A program made the translations under genes and the position numbers. A stretch of 64,000 nucleotides of DNA from Luteimonas sp. YGD11-2 (GTDB taxonomy: Bacteria; Pseudomonadota; Gammaproteobacteria; Xanthomonadales; Xanthomonadaceae). Each line of letters starts with the position of its first letter. Position 1 is the stretch's first letter. Of the stretch, positions 23,284-32,314 are shown in pieces. The DNA lies in assembly GCF_004118975.1 (NCBI RefSeq), contig NZ_CP035376.1:2604001-2668000 (forward strand), read 5' to 3'. The notes under the pieces were generated by a model, which did no database searches, had not been told where the DNA came from, and was given only the letters and a program-made list of their open reading frames with translations.

Positions 23284-23901
23284 ATGAGCAACAACCCGCA
23301 CGAGAAGATCGAGAAGAACGTCGGCCTGATGGCGGTGCTGATCGCGGTGGTGGTGTCGTTCGGCGGCCTCGCCGAGATCATCCCGGTGATGTACCAGGCC
23401 GAGGCGATCGAGCCGCTGCCCGGCGTCGAACCCTACCCCGCGCTCGAACTGGCCGGGCGCGACGTGTACGTGCGCGAGGGCTGCTACAACTGCCACTCGC
23501 AGATGGTGCGCACGCTGCGCTTCGAGACCGAGCGCTACGGCCATTACTCGCTGGCCGGCGAATCGGTCTACGACCGCCCGTTCCAGTGGGGTTCCAAGCG
23601 CACCGGGCCGGACCTGGCCCGCGTCGGCGGCCGCTATTCCGACGACTGGCACCGCGTGCACCTGATCAACCCGCGCGACGTGGTGCCGGAATCCAACATG
23701 CCCTCCTACCCGTGGCTGGAGAACACCCTGGTCAGCGCCGGCGACGTGACCCGCCGCATGCGCGCGCTGCAGACCCTGGGCGACCCCTACACCGACGAGC
23801 AGATCGCCGCCGCCAGCGAGGACGTGCGTGGGCGCACCGAGCTCGATGCGGTGGTCGCCTATCTGCAGGGCCTTGGCCGCCACGCACCGAAGGGGCGCTG
23901 A
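23284..23901 (+). CDS. ccoO: cbb3 oxidase monohaem cytochrome c subunit
   Basis: 205 residues: one N-terminal membrane anchor ([18 protein letters not shown]) and a periplasmic c-type cytochrome domain. The haem attachment site is CYNCH in [12 protein letters not shown], and the distal Met is in [10 protein letters not shown]. It passes electrons to CcoN. It follows ccoN after 13 bases and has the usual CcoO length. Confidence 0.96.
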   Translation: MSNNPHEKIEKNVGLMAVLIAVVVSFGGLAEIIPVMYQAEAIEPLPGVEPYPALELAGRDVYVREGCYNCHSQMVRTLRFETERYGHYSLAGESVYDRPFQWGSKRTGPDLARVGGRYSDDWHRVHLINPRDVVPESNMPSYPWLENTLVSAGDVTRRMRALQTLGDPYTDEQIAAASEDVRGRTELDAVVAYLQGLGRHAPKGR

Positions 23902-23902
23902 G

Positions 23903-24130
23903 ATGGTGTCGGGAATCGTGACGGTGATCCTGCTGCTGCTGTTCATCGGCGGCTGGATCTGGGCCTGGAGCCCGCGGCGCAAGCGCGACTTCGACGAGGC
24001 CGCGCGCCTCCCGCTGGCGGATGACGAGGACCCGCCCGCGGATCGCAGGGCGGACAACGGGGTGCCGCCAGCGGATCACGCGGCGGACGGAATTCAGAAC
24101 GGCAAGGACAACGGGGAAAGCGCACGATGA
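23903..24130 (+). CDS. ccoQ: cbb3 oxidase small subunit CcoQ
   Basis: 75 residues: one transmembrane helix (VTVILLLLFIGGWIWAW) and a charged cytoplasmic tail of Asp, Arg and Pro repeats. CcoQ stabilises the oxidase complex. It begins one base after the ccoO stop and ends overlapping ccoP by ATGA. Identity rests on position, size and topology; the tail is longer and more acidic than in many homologues. Confidence 0.85.
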   Translation: MVSGIVTVILLLLFIGGWIWAWSPRRKRDFDEAARLPLADDEDPPADRRADNGVPPADHAADGIQNGKDNGESAR

Positions 24131-25056
24131 GCACTGGATGGTCGTGGTACGTCATCGTCCTGGTGGTGCTCAACATCGCCGGCTGCGCGTGGCTGCTGTG
24201 GTGGACGGCGCGCCGTCGCCCCGGCGACCCGGCACCGACCGACACCAGCCACGTCTGGGACGGCGACATCACCGAGTACAACAAGCCACTGCCGAGGTGG
24301 TGGATCAACATGTTCTACCTGACCATCGTCTTCGCCGTGGGCTACCTGGCGTGGTACGGCGGGTTCGGTGGCTATGCGGGCTACAGCGGCTGGAGCTCGG
24401 CCTCCGAGCATGACCGGCAGCTGGCGCAGAACGCGGCGCGCATGGAGGAGACCTTCTCGATGTACGCCGGCCGGCCGCCGGAGGAACTGGCCACCGACCC
24501 GACGGCGCTGGCGATCGGCCGCTCGGTGTTCACCAACACCTGCGCCACCTGCCACGGCTCGGCCGGCCGCGGTGCGATCGGCTATCCCGACCTCGGCGAC
24601 GACTCCTGGCAGTGGGGCGGCGAACCGGAGCAGATCCTCACCAGCATCCTCGACGGCCGCGAGGGCGTGATGCCGCCGTGGGGCCAGGTGCTCACGGGCA
24701 TGGGCGGCGACACCGCGATGACCTCGATCGTCGCCTACACCCGCTCGCTGTCGCAGCCGGCCAACCGCAACGACTACTTCGCCGCCCGCGGCAAGCAGCT
24801 CTACGAGGGCGTGTGCGTGGCCTGCCATGGCATCGACGGCACCGGTAACGAAGCGCTCGGCGCGCCGGACCTGACCGACGGCTACTGGCTGTACGGCGGC
24901 AGCCCCGAGGCGATCCACCGCAGCATCGCGCAGGGCCGGCACGGCGTCATGCCCGCCCATCGCGACCTGCTCGGCGAGACCCGCGCACGGCTGGTGGCGG
25001 CCTATGTGTGGTCGCTGTCCAACCCGGCCGGCGGCACGGCCGCGGGTGTGCAATGA
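24127..25056 (+). CDS. ccoP: cbb3 oxidase dihaem cytochrome c subunit
   Basis: 309 residues. An N-terminal helix is followed by the family motif HVWDGDITEYNKPLPRWW, a second helix, and two periplasmic cytochrome c domains with haem sites CATCH and CVACH. Distal methionines are in EGVMPPWG and HGVMPAHRD. It receives electrons from soluble cytochromes and passes them to CcoO. It overlaps ccoQ and the next small gene by ATGA at both ends. Confidence 0.96.
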   Translation: MSTGWSWYVIVLVVLNIAGCAWLLWWTARRRPGDPAPTDTSHVWDGDITEYNKPLPRWWINMFYLTIVFAVGYLAWYGGFGGYAGYSGWSSASEHDRQLAQNAARMEETFSMYAGRPPEELATDPTALAIGRSVFTNTCATCHGSAGRGAIGYPDLGDDSWQWGGEPEQILTSILDGREGVMPPWGQVLTGMGGDTAMTSIVAYTRSLSQPANRNDYFAARGKQLYEGVCVACHGIDGTGNEALGAPDLTDGYWLYGGSPEAIHRSIAQGRHGVMPAHRDLLGETRARLVAAYVWSLSNPAGGTAAGVQ

Positions 25057-25349
25057 CCGGGGCGCCCCCGGTCTTCGACCACCCACCGCGCCCGCTGGCG
25101 CAGAAGCTCGGCGCCATCCTCTGGCCGAGCTTCTTCGCCGCGGGGGTGGCGACGATGGCGTTCTTTGCCCATGTCGATCCGCTTGCACTGCGCGACATGA
25201 CGTTCCCCGGCCTGGCGATCACCCGCGGACTCGGCTACACGGCCGGGTTTTTCGCGTTCTGGGCAGCCACCGCCGCGTCGAGCCTGTTCACCTGGTGGCT
25301 GCTGCGCCCTGCCAGCCGCTTCAACCGCGCCCTGCCGCGGGACGATTGA
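25053..25349 (+). CDS. Small two-helix membrane protein inside the cbb3 operon
   Basis: 98 residues: a short Pro-rich N-terminus (FDHPPRPLAQKLG), two hydrophobic helices (ILWPSFFAAGVATMAFFAHV and the FFAFWAATAASSLFTWWL region) and an Arg-rich end. Its ATG overlaps the ccoP stop (ATGA, 25053-25056), and it ends six bases before ccoG, so it is certainly co-translated with the oxidase. I do not recognise a named family. An assembly or stability role at the oxidase is a reasonable guess from the context only. Confidence 0.75.
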   Translation: MTGAPPVFDHPPRPLAQKLGAILWPSFFAAGVATMAFFAHVDPLALRDMTFPGLAITRGLGYTAGFFAFWAATAASSLFTWWLLRPASRFNRALPRDD

Positions 25350-25355
25350 GACGAG

Positions 25356-26906
25356 ATGTCCGCACGCATTCCCCTGAAGATGGTCGATGACAACGAGGGC
25401 AGCCTCTACGTCAGCGAAGGCAAGATCCACCCGCGCGAGGTCTCCGGTCCACTCGACCGGCTGCGCAAGGTCGCGGTGGTGTGGCTGCTGGGAATGTTCT
25501 ACGCGTTCCCGTGGCTGCGCTGGGATGGCCGCCAGGCGGTGCTGTTCGACCTGCCGGCGCGTCAGTTCCATGTGTTCGGGCTGACGTTCTGGCCGCAGGA
25601 CTTCGTGTTCCTCGCCCTGCTGCTGATCATGGCCGCGCTGGCGCTGTTCTTCTTCACCGCGCTGGCCGGGCGGCTGTGGTGCGGCTACGCCTGCCCGCAG
25701 ACCGTGTGGACCGAAGTCTTCATCTGGATGGAGCGCTGGACCGAGGGCGACCGCGCCAAACGGATCAAGCTCGACGCCGCGCCGTGGACGGGCGAAAAGC
25801 TGCTGCGCAAGGGTGCCAAGCACGCGCTGTGGCTGGTGTTCGCACTATGGACCGGCTTCACCTTCGTCGGCTTCTTCACCCCGATCACCGACCTCGCCGC
25901 GCGCGCGGTGCCGTTCGCCTGGGGTGGCTGGGAAATCTTCTGGGTGCTGTTCTACGCACTCGCCACCTGGGGCAACGCCGGCTTCCTGCGCGAGCAGGTG
26001 TGCAAGTACATGTGCCCGTACGCGCGCTTCCAGGGCGCGATGTTCGACCGCAACACGCTGATCATCGCCTACGACCCGATGCGTGGCGAACCGCGCGGCC
26101 CGCGCAGGCGCGGCCTGGCCAGCGTGCTGGAGCGCGCGCGTGGCCTTATCGACAACCTCACCGCCTACGACTACGTGTTCCGCGCCAGCAAGCACCCGTC
26201 GGCGGCCACCGCCAGTGCGCAGGCACGCGGCACCATCACCTGGGACGGCGATCTCGGCGAGGTGCAGCCGCTGCCGAAATTCCAGTTCGAGGAACTGGGC
26301 GACTGCATCGACTGCACGATGTGCGTGCAGGTCTGCCCGACCGGCATCGATATCCGCAACGGCCTGCAGTACGAGTGCATCGCCTGCGGCGCCTGCATCG
26401 ACGCCTGCAATGGCGTGATGGAGAAGATGGGCTACCCGCACGGGCTGATCCGCTACTCCACCCAGAACGCCATCGACGGCAAGCCGACGCGCGTGCTGCG
26501 GCCGCGGGTGCTGGTGTACGGCGCGATCCTGCTGGCGGTGATCGCGGCCTGGGCGTGGGGCGTGAGCGCGCGCAGCCCGCTGATCGCCGAGGTGCTGCGC
26601 GACCGCAATGCGCTGTACCGCGAGACCGCGACCGGGGTCGAGAACGGCTACGTGCTCAAGCTGGTGAACAAGTCGAACGACGCGACCGCCTATCGTGTGC
26701 AGCTGGATGGCGACGTGGCCGGCATGCAGCTGATCGGCGACGGCAACGCGGTGACCCTGCAGCCGCAGCAGGTGCTGTCGCTGCCGCTCACGGTGACCGC
26801 ACCGGCGGGCACCTCCGGGCGCCATGACGTGCAGTTCGTGGTGGAGGCGGTCGAGGGGGACACCCGCGCCGTGGTGAACAGCAGTTTCTTCGGACCAACG
26901 CAATGA
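25356..26906 (+). CDS. ccoG: Cytochrome oxidase accessory protein CcoG (FixG/RdxA-like)
   Basis: A 516-residue membrane ferredoxin needed for copper delivery to cbb3 oxidase, by reducing Cu(II) for export. Several N-terminal helices include the GRLWCGYACPQTVW cysteines. Two 4Fe-4S clusters are coordinated by CIDCTMCVQVCP and CIACGACIDAC. A C-terminal periplasmic Ig-like domain ends at VNSSFFGPTQ. It overlaps ccoH by ATGA. Full length with all cysteines present. Confidence 0.95.
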   Translation: MSARIPLKMVDDNEGSLYVSEGKIHPREVSGPLDRLRKVAVVWLLGMFYAFPWLRWDGRQAVLFDLPARQFHVFGLTFWPQDFVFLALLLIMAALALFFFTALAGRLWCGYACPQTVWTEVFIWMERWTEGDRAKRIKLDAAPWTGEKLLRKGAKHALWLVFALWTGFTFVGFFTPITDLAARAVPFAWGGWEIFWVLFYALATWGNAGFLREQVCKYMCPYARFQGAMFDRNTLIIAYDPMRGEPRGPRRRGLASVLERARGLIDNLTAYDYVFRASKHPSAATASAQARGTITWDGDLGEVQPLPKFQFEELGDCIDCTMCVQVCPTGIDIRNGLQYECIACGACIDACNGVMEKMGYPHGLIRYSTQNAIDGKPTRVLRPRVLVYGAILLAVIAAWAWGVSARSPLIAEVLRDRNALYRETATGVENGYVLKLVNKSNDATAYRVQLDGDVAGMQLIGDGNAVTLQPQQVLSLPLTVTAPAGTSGRHDVQFVVEAVEGDTRAVVNSSFFGPTQ

Positions 26907-27418
26907 CCGACAAGACCGCCTTCTGGCGCAACCCCGTGCTGATGCTGGTATTCATCCTGCCGGCGGTGGCCATCATCGCCGGCATCGGCCTGGTGGTGAT
27001 CGCCGTGCGCAGTGGCGGCTCCGATTCGGTCACCGAGAACGTGCGCCGCAGCGCCCAGGTACAGACCGTCGACCTCGGCCCGGATGCCGTCGCCCAGCGC
27101 GAGCGGCTCTCCGCGGTGATGCGCGTGGATATGGAACAGGGCGCGGTCGAGGTGCTGCCGGTCACCGGCCGCTACGAGCGCGGCGCGCCACTGCAGCTGA
27201 TCCTCGTCCACCCCGCGCGTGCGGCAGAGGACATCCACCTCGAGCTGCAACCCAGCGAAACCGGCTGGCGCGCGGAGGCGGAGGTCGACGTCGGCCACGA
27301 CTGGAACCTGCGGTTGGCGCCGGGCAATGCCGGCTGGCGCCTGCAGGGCCGGCTGCTGCGTGGGCAGTTGGCCGCGCACCTGCACCCGGCGCTGCAGGAC
27401 GCCGCGGATACGCCATGA
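26903..27418 (+). CDS. ccoH: FixH-family oxidase assembly protein
   Basis: 171 residues: one N-terminal membrane helix (VLMLVFILPAVAIIAGIGLV) and a periplasmic beta domain with ELQPSETGWRAEAEVDVGHDWNLRL, typical of FixH/CcoH. It helps assemble the oxidase with CcoN. The start and stop overlap ccoG and ccoI as ATGA. Named from domain and gene order. Confidence 0.9.
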   Translation: MTDKTAFWRNPVLMLVFILPAVAIIAGIGLVVIAVRSGGSDSVTENVRRSAQVQTVDLGPDAVAQRERLSAVMRVDMEQGAVEVLPVTGRYERGAPLQLILVHPARAAEDIHLELQPSETGWRAEAEVDVGHDWNLRLAPGNAGWRLQGRLLRGQLAAHLHPALQDAADTP

Positions 27419-29898
27419 GCGCGACCCTGTCCGTCGGCGCTGCATCGGCAGCGGCACGGGCCATCACCGGCGACTGCCACCATTGCGGCGAAGCGCTGCC
27501 TGCACAGCCCTCGCTGCTCGCCATCGACGGCATCACCCGCGGGTTCTGCTGCGATGGCTGCGCGGCCGCCGCGCAGTGGATCGGCGAAGCACACCTGGGC
27601 GACTACTACCGGCTGCGCACCGCCCCGGCCACGCGCATCGACGCCGGCGCCGCCGACTTCGCGCTGTGGGACCGCGAGGAAGTGCAGGCCGAACACGCAC
27701 GCGACATACCGGGCGGGCGCGAGATCACCCTGCTCACCGACGGCATGCGCTGCGCCGCCTGCGCATGGTTGATCGACCGCGTGCTGGCGCGCGAACCCGG
27801 CGTCATCGACAGCGGCGCCAACGCGGTCACTGGCCGCATCCGCGTGGCCTGGGATCCGGCGCGCACCACGCTGTCGGCACCGCTGGCGCGGCTGGCGGCA
27901 CTCGGTTACCGGCCGTACCTGGCCACCGGCGAGGCGCGCGAGCGCGAACGCCGGCGCCAGCGCAACCGCGACCTGCTGCGCATCGGCATCGCCGGGCTGG
28001 GTGCCATGCAGGCGATGATGATGGCCGAGGCACTGTACCTGGACGTCTCCGGCAGCATGCCGCTGGCCACGCGCGACTTCTTCCGCTGGCTGACCTTCCT
28101 GCTGTCGACGCCGGTGGTGTTCTATGCCGGGTGGCCGTTCATCGCCGGCGCCTGGCGCGAGCTGTCGCAGCGCAGGCTCGGCATGGACGTGCTGATCGCC
28201 GGCTCCACCCTGCTGGCCTGGGGCGCGAGCGTGTTCGAGACCGTGCGCGGCGGCACCCACGTCTGGTACGACGCCGCGGTGATGTTCGTGTTCCTGCTGC
28301 TGCTGGCACGGATGCTGGAGCAGCGCGCACGTGCGCGTGCCAGCGCGCAGGTCGATGCGCTTGCGCGTGCACGTCCCGCATTCGCCGAGCGCGAACGCGA
28401 CGACGGCAGCCGCGAGACGGTGCCGGTGGCGGCGCTGTCGCGTGGCGACATCGCCTGCGTGGCGGTGGGTGGCGTGGTGCCGGCCGACGGCATCCTGCTG
28501 GAGCCATCGCACTTCGAGGAAGCCCTGCTGACCGGCGAATGGACCGCGGTCGCCCGCGCCGCCGGCGAGCGCGTCTATGCCGGCACGCTGTGCCGCGAAC
28601 GGCCCGCGCGCCTGCGCGTCGACGAGACCGGCGCCGGCACCCGGCTGTCGCAACTGACCGCGCTGGTGGAATCGGCGCAGGCGCAGCGCCCACCGCTTGC
28701 TCTCGCCGGCGAGCGCATCGCCCATCATTTCGTCGCCGCACTGCTGTTGACCGCGGTCTGCGTGTACATCGGCTGGCGCATCCACGATCCGTCACGCGCG
28801 CTCGAGGTGGTGCTCGCACTGCTGGTGATCAGCTGCCCCTGCGCGCTGGCGCTGGCGGTGCCGACCGCGCTGGCCACCGCGCACGGTGCACTGGCGAGGA
28901 TCGGCGTGCTGGCACTGGGCGAACGCGCGCTGGAGCGGCTGGCAATGGCCACCGACATCGTGTTCGACAAGACCGGCACCCTCAGCGACGGACGACCGCA
29001 GCTGGCCGGCGTGGAGACCTTCGATGGTTTCGATCGCGACCAGGCGACCGGGATCGCCGCCGCACTCGAACGCGACAGCGGGCATCCGCTGGCGCAGGCG
29101 TTCACCGGCATCGACACCGCGCTGGCCGCGACCGGGCTGCAGGCGCATGCCGGCGCCGGCGTCGAAGGCCTGGTCGATGGCCGGCAGTGGCGGCTGGGCA
29201 CTGCGGGCTTCGCCGCCGGCCGGGCCGACAGCGATGGCATCTGGCTGGGTGACGGCCGCGGCGCAGTCGCGCGCTTCCGCATCCAGGAAGCCGCGCGTGG
29301 CGATGCCGCCGCGGCGATCGCGCAACTGCGTACGCTGGGCCTGCGCGTGCATCTGTCCAGCGGTGATGCCGATGCACCGGTGCAGGCATTCGCCACGCGC
29401 CTGGGCATCGAACATGCACACGCGCGGCAACGGCCGGAGGACAAGCTGGCGTATGCGCGCGCCCTGCAGGCGGATTCACGCGTGGTGGCGATGGTCGGCG
29501 ATGGCATCAACGATGCACCGGTGCTTGCCGGCGCCGACGTCTCGCTGGCGATGGCCGAAGGCGCGCCGCTGGCGCAACAGTCGGCGGACCTCGTGCTGAC
29601 CGGGCGCACCCTGCAGCGCGTGCCGCAGGCGATCGTCATCGCCCGGCGCACGCGCCAGGTGGTGCGGCAGAACCTCGCCTGGGCCGCTGGCTACAACGTC
29701 GTCGCGGTGCCGCTGGCCGCGGCCGGCTGGGTCACCCCGTGGCTGGCCGCGCTGGGCATGGCGCTGTCGTCGCTGCTGGTGGTGGGCAACGCGCTGCGGC
29801 TGTCCGCCATGCCCGCGGGCGGGTTCGACCCGCAGACACCTTCTCCGGCGCCCGGCGTGGCGGTGGATCCGCAACAACTCGAGGCCGGCGCGCAATGA
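27415..29898 (+). CDS. ccoI: Copper-exporting P1B-type ATPase CcoI (FixI)
   Basis: An 827-residue heavy-metal P-type ATPase that exports copper for the cbb3 active site. N-terminal Cys-rich segment (CHHCGEALP, GFCCDGC), a metal-binding domain with MRCAACAWL, eight hydrophobic segments, the intramembrane SCPCALALAVPTALAT, the phosphorylation site DKTGTLSDG, and GDGINDAPVL. All catalytic residues are present. It overlaps ccoH and ccoS by four bases each. Confidence 0.96.
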   Translation: MSATLSVGAASAAARAITGDCHHCGEALPAQPSLLAIDGITRGFCCDGCAAAAQWIGEAHLGDYYRLRTAPATRIDAGAADFALWDREEVQAEHARDIPGGREITLLTDGMRCAACAWLIDRVLAREPGVIDSGANAVTGRIRVAWDPARTTLSAPLARLAALGYRPYLATGEARERERRRQRNRDLLRIGIAGLGAMQAMMMAEALYLDVSGSMPLATRDFFRWLTFLLSTPVVFYAGWPFIAGAWRELSQRRLGMDVLIAGSTLLAWGASVFETVRGGTHVWYDAAVMFVFLLLLARMLEQRARARASAQVDALARARPAFAERERDDGSRETVPVAALSRGDIACVAVGGVVPADGILLEPSHFEEALLTGEWTAVARAAGERVYAGTLCRERPARLRVDETGAGTRLSQLTALVESAQAQRPPLALAGERIAHHFVAALLLTAVCVYIGWRIHDPSRALEVVLALLVISCPCALALAVPTALATAHGALARIGVLALGERALERLAMATDIVFDKTGTLSDGRPQLAGVETFDGFDRDQATGIAAALERDSGHPLAQAFTGIDTALAATGLQAHAGAGVEGLVDGRQWRLGTAGFAAGRADSDGIWLGDGRGAVARFRIQEAARGDAAAAIAQLRTLGLRVHLSSGDADAPVQAFATRLGIEHAHARQRPEDKLAYARALQADSRVVAMVGDGINDAPVLAGADVSLAMAEGAPLAQQSADLVLTGRTLQRVPQAIVIARRTRQVVRQNLAWAAGYNVVAVPLAAAGWVTPWLAALGMALSSLLVVGNALRLSAMPAGGFDPQTPSPAPGVAVDPQQLEAGAQ

Positions 29899-30128
29899 AC
29901 ATCCTGCTGCTGCTGATCCCGATCAGCCTGGTGCTGCTGCTGGCGGCCGTCGCGGCGTTCGTGTGGGCGGTGCGGCGTGGCCAGTTCGACGACCTCGACA
30001 GCCCGGCCATCGACATCCTGGTCGACGAGCCGGCGCCGGAACGCACGCCGCGCGACGACGGCACCGGCAGGGACGCGCCTCCCGCCGCCGCGCCTCCAGC
30101 CGCCGCACGCGACGACGATGCCGGTTGA
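29895..30128 (+). CDS. ccoS: cbb3 oxidase maturation protein CcoS
   Basis: 77 residues: one N-terminal helix (ILLLLIPISLVLLLAAVAAF) followed by the family feature WAVRRGQFDDLDSPA. CcoS is required for cofactor insertion into cbb3 oxidase. The rest is an acidic, Ala/Pro-rich tail. The ATG overlaps the ccoI stop; the stop lies 11 bases inside the next gene. Confidence 0.92.
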   Translation: MNILLLLIPISLVLLLAAVAAFVWAVRRGQFDDLDSPAIDILVDEPAPERTPRDDGTGRDAPPAAAPPAAARDDDAG

Positions 30129-30846
30129 CTGGCTGACGCTGGGCGCGGCACTGCTTGCCGGGCTGATGGGCGGGGTGCACTGCGCGGCGATGTGTGGCGG
30201 CATCGCCACCGGCTTCTCGGCGATGTCGCCCGGCGGCGGCTGGCGCATGGCGCTGGAACCCAACCTCGGCCGCGTCGGCGGCTACGTCATCGCCGGTGCG
30301 ATCGCCGGTGGCCTCGGCCACGGCATCCTGTCGCTGGCGCGGGTGGACTGGCTGGCCTGGGGTCTGCGTGCGGCGGTGGGCCTGGTGCTGGTGGTGGTGG
30401 CGCTGCGTCTGCTCGACCGCGGCGGCCGCCTGCGGTTGATGTCGCGTCCCGCCAGTGGCCTGTGGACGCGGCTGCGGCCCCTGCAGCAACGCCTGCTGCC
30501 GGCCAACACCACGCCGCGACGCATCGGGCTGGGCGTGCTGTGGGGCTGGCTGCCCTGCGGGCTCAGCACCACCCTCCTCGCCGCCGCCTGGCTGCAGGCC
30601 GATGCGCGCAACGGCGCGTTGACGATGTTGGCCTTCGGACTCGGCACATTGCCGTTGATGGTGCCGCTGACCTGGTCCGGCGCGCGCGTGGGCCGCTGGC
30701 TGCAGCAGCCGCGCCTGCGCACCACCGCGGGCGTGCTGGTGCTGGCCGCCGGCCTGCTCACCATCGCCGCACCCTGGTTGATGCAGGTGCCGGCGCTGCA
30801 TGGCGTCCTGGTCGCGCTGGGCTGCGTGCCGCCCGGATATTCCTAG
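30118..30846 (+). CDS. Sulfite exporter TauE/SafE-like membrane protein
   Basis: 242 residues, six or more hydrophobic helices. The N-terminal motif GLMGGVHCAAMCGGI carries His and two Cys and resembles the metal-type (UreH/SafE-like) branch of this family, and WLPCGLSTTLLA adds a further Cys. In cbb3 loci this gene commonly follows ccoS, and a role in copper handling for oxidase assembly seems likelier than sulfite export; that is inference. ATG 30118 overlaps ccoS by 11 bases. Last gene of the cluster; repeat copy C follows. Confidence 0.82.
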   Translation: MPVDWLTLGAALLAGLMGGVHCAAMCGGIATGFSAMSPGGGWRMALEPNLGRVGGYVIAGAIAGGLGHGILSLARVDWLAWGLRAAVGLVLVVVALRLLDRGGRLRLMSRPASGLWTRLRPLQQRLLPANTTPRRIGLGVLWGWLPCGLSTTLLAAAWLQADARNGALTMLAFGLGTLPLMVPLTWSGARVGRWLQQPRLRTTAGVLVLAAGLLTIAAPWLMQVPALHGVLVALGCVPPGYS

Positions 30847-30892
30847 GGTCTCAGGCCCTTTCTCGGGCTTGAAAGGGAAGCTCCAGGCAGCC

Positions 30893-31002
30893 CACCGCGG
30901 CCACAGGGGGATGCCCAGCCGGATATCTCCGCGTCCTGCTCCCACATCCGGCCGCCGGCCATCCATGGCCGGCTCTGGACATCCCCCTGCGTCCGCGGCG
31001 GG
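30893..31002 (+). repeat. Composite repeat, copy C: T1 palindrome
   Basis: Outer arms CCACCGCGGCCACAGGGGG and CCCCCTGCGTCCGCGGCGGG pair with a few mismatches. GCCGGAT/ATCCGGC and GCCGGCCAT/ATGGCCGGC form the two inner hairpins. It begins about 45 bases after the SafE-like gene, in the 904 bp gene-free gap 30847-31750. Confidence 0.85.
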
Positions 31003-31135
31003 CTCCGAGCTGTCGTGGCGTCGGGACGAAGATCAAGGTCAATGGCGAAAGAACGAGAGTGGACGGCTGCATGCGGCTCCGACAGCAACGCTCCTGCTCT
31101 GTGCGTGCACCGAAGCCGGCGGACGTCTGAGCCAG

Positions 31136-31243
31136 TCGCGTGCACCGGGGGGTGTGCGGACAGCCGGCCATGGATGGCCGGCGGCCGGCCGTGGTAGCTG
31201 GACGCGGACTCCGGCTGGGGAGCACACCCCCCGGGGCGTGCGA
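31136..31243 (+). repeat. Composite repeat, copy C: first T2 palindrome
   Basis: GCGTGCACCGGGGGGTGTGC pairs with GCACACCCCCCGGGGCGTGC. Hairpin 2 loop: CGTGGTAGCTGGACGCGGAC. It is preceded by CACCGAAGCCGGCGGA and followed by GGGCGGCGCGAACCACCACG, shared with other copies. Confidence 0.85.
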
Positions 31244-31429
31244 CGGGCGGCGCGAACCACCACGAAGCAACTCGGACACGCACAGACGCCACGGCGGGCA
31301 CGGACCTGTCGTCGCGTCGGGGGCGAATCAAAGTCAACGACAAGAGAGAGCCCTTGAGCGGTCGCGGGCGACTCCAGCGACGGCCGCTCCTGCTCTCCGC
31401 GCCGAAGCCGGCGTACGCCGAAGCCCGTC

Positions 31430-31536
31430 GCGTGCACCGGGGGGTGTGCGGACAGCCGGCCATGGATGGCCGGCGGCCGGCCGTGGTAGCTGGACGCGGA
31501 CCCCGGCCGGGGGAGCACACCCCCCGGGGCGTGCGA
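31430..31536 (+). repeat. Composite repeat, copy C: second T2 palindrome
   Basis: Nearly identical to the T2 at 31136. It is preceded by the spacer boxes (TCGTCGCGTCGGGG, ATCAAAGTCAACGACAAGAG, GCGCCGAAGCCGGCG) that normally follow a T1, but no T1 is present: spacer plus T2 appear duplicated in tandem. The remaining bases to 31671 show no further structure. Confidence 0.85.
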
Positions 31537-31671
31537 CGGGAGCGCGAACCACAACGAAGCAATCTCGCGCATGGACACCCGATAGAACACCTTGGCCCGT
31601 CGTCTTCGCACATCCCTTTCTGAACCATCACCGACCTGGGCCCGTGCGCAGCGCTGGCAACCGGCGCACGC

Positions 31672-31713
31672 CTGACCTGGATCAATTCGCGCCTCCGGCC
31701 CCGCGCGCAGACT
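31672..31713 (+). promoter_or_regulatory. Fnr/Dnr-type site and -10 of the azurin promoter
   Basis: CTGACCTGGATCAA (31672-31685) and CAGACT (31708-31713) lie 32 bp apart, centre to centre, giving a start near 31720 and a leader of about 31 bases with GGAG before the azurin gene. Confidence 0.65.
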
Positions 31714-31750
31714 GTCCCTGTCGAACAACAACGCCCCACTGGAGTAGCTG

Positions 31751-32221
31751 ATGATCCGTTACCTTTCCGCCGCCGGCCTCGCCTGCGCCTTCGGCCTGTC
31801 CGCACTTGCCATGCCTGCCCCCGCCGAAGCCTCCGGCTGCAGCGCCACCATCGAAGCCAACGACGCGATGCAGTTCTCCACCCGCGCGCTGAGCGTTCCC
31901 GCCTCGTGCAAGGAATTCCAGGTCAACCTGAAGCACACCGGGCAGCTGCCGGTGGTGGCGATGGGCCACAACTTCGTGGTCGGCAAGACCGCCGACATCA
32001 CCGGCATCAACGCCGACGGCATGGCCGCCGGAGCCGCCAACAACTACGTCAAGCCCGGCGACGCGCGCGTCATCGCGGCCAGCACCCTGATCGGCGGTGG
32101 CCAGACCACGTCGGTGAAGATCCCCGTCAACCGGCTGCGCGCGGGCGAGGACTACACCTTCGTGTGCACCTTCCCCGGGCATGCGGGCATCATGCGCGGC
32201 AAGCTGAGCCTGGCGCAGTAA
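31751..32221 (+). CDS. azu: Azurin, blue copper electron carrier
   Basis: A 156-residue periplasmic cupredoxin. Signal peptide to about residue 28 (AEASG), then mature azurin with a disulfide pair C30-C53 and type 1 copper ligands H73 (MGHNFV), C139, H144 and M148 (FVCTFPGHAGIM). It carries electrons from the bc1 complex to nitrite reductase or to an oxidase. It lies between the cbb3 locus and the denitrification genes behind an Fnr/Dnr-type site, so it probably serves the NirK encoded at 41370. Confidence 0.95.
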   Translation: MIRYLSAAGLACAFGLSALAMPAPAEASGCSATIEANDAMQFSTRALSVPASCKEFQVNLKHTGQLPVVAMGHNFVVGKTADITGINADGMAAGAANNYVKPGDARVIAASTLIGGGQTTSVKIPVNRLRAGEDYTFVCTFPGHAGIMRGKLSLAQ

Positions 32222-32314
32222 TCAGCGCCTCCACCGATCGCCGGGCGCGCGCCCGGCCAGCGATGGCGGAACCGGCAGGCCCGGTTCCGCCCGTCGTCGT
32301 CTTCCTGACCGGAC

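Noticed and set aside
31136-31536. Repeated units in tandem taken as a possible CRISPR array
   Set aside because: Units are over 100 bp and palindromic, spacers are related to each other, and no cas gene is present.
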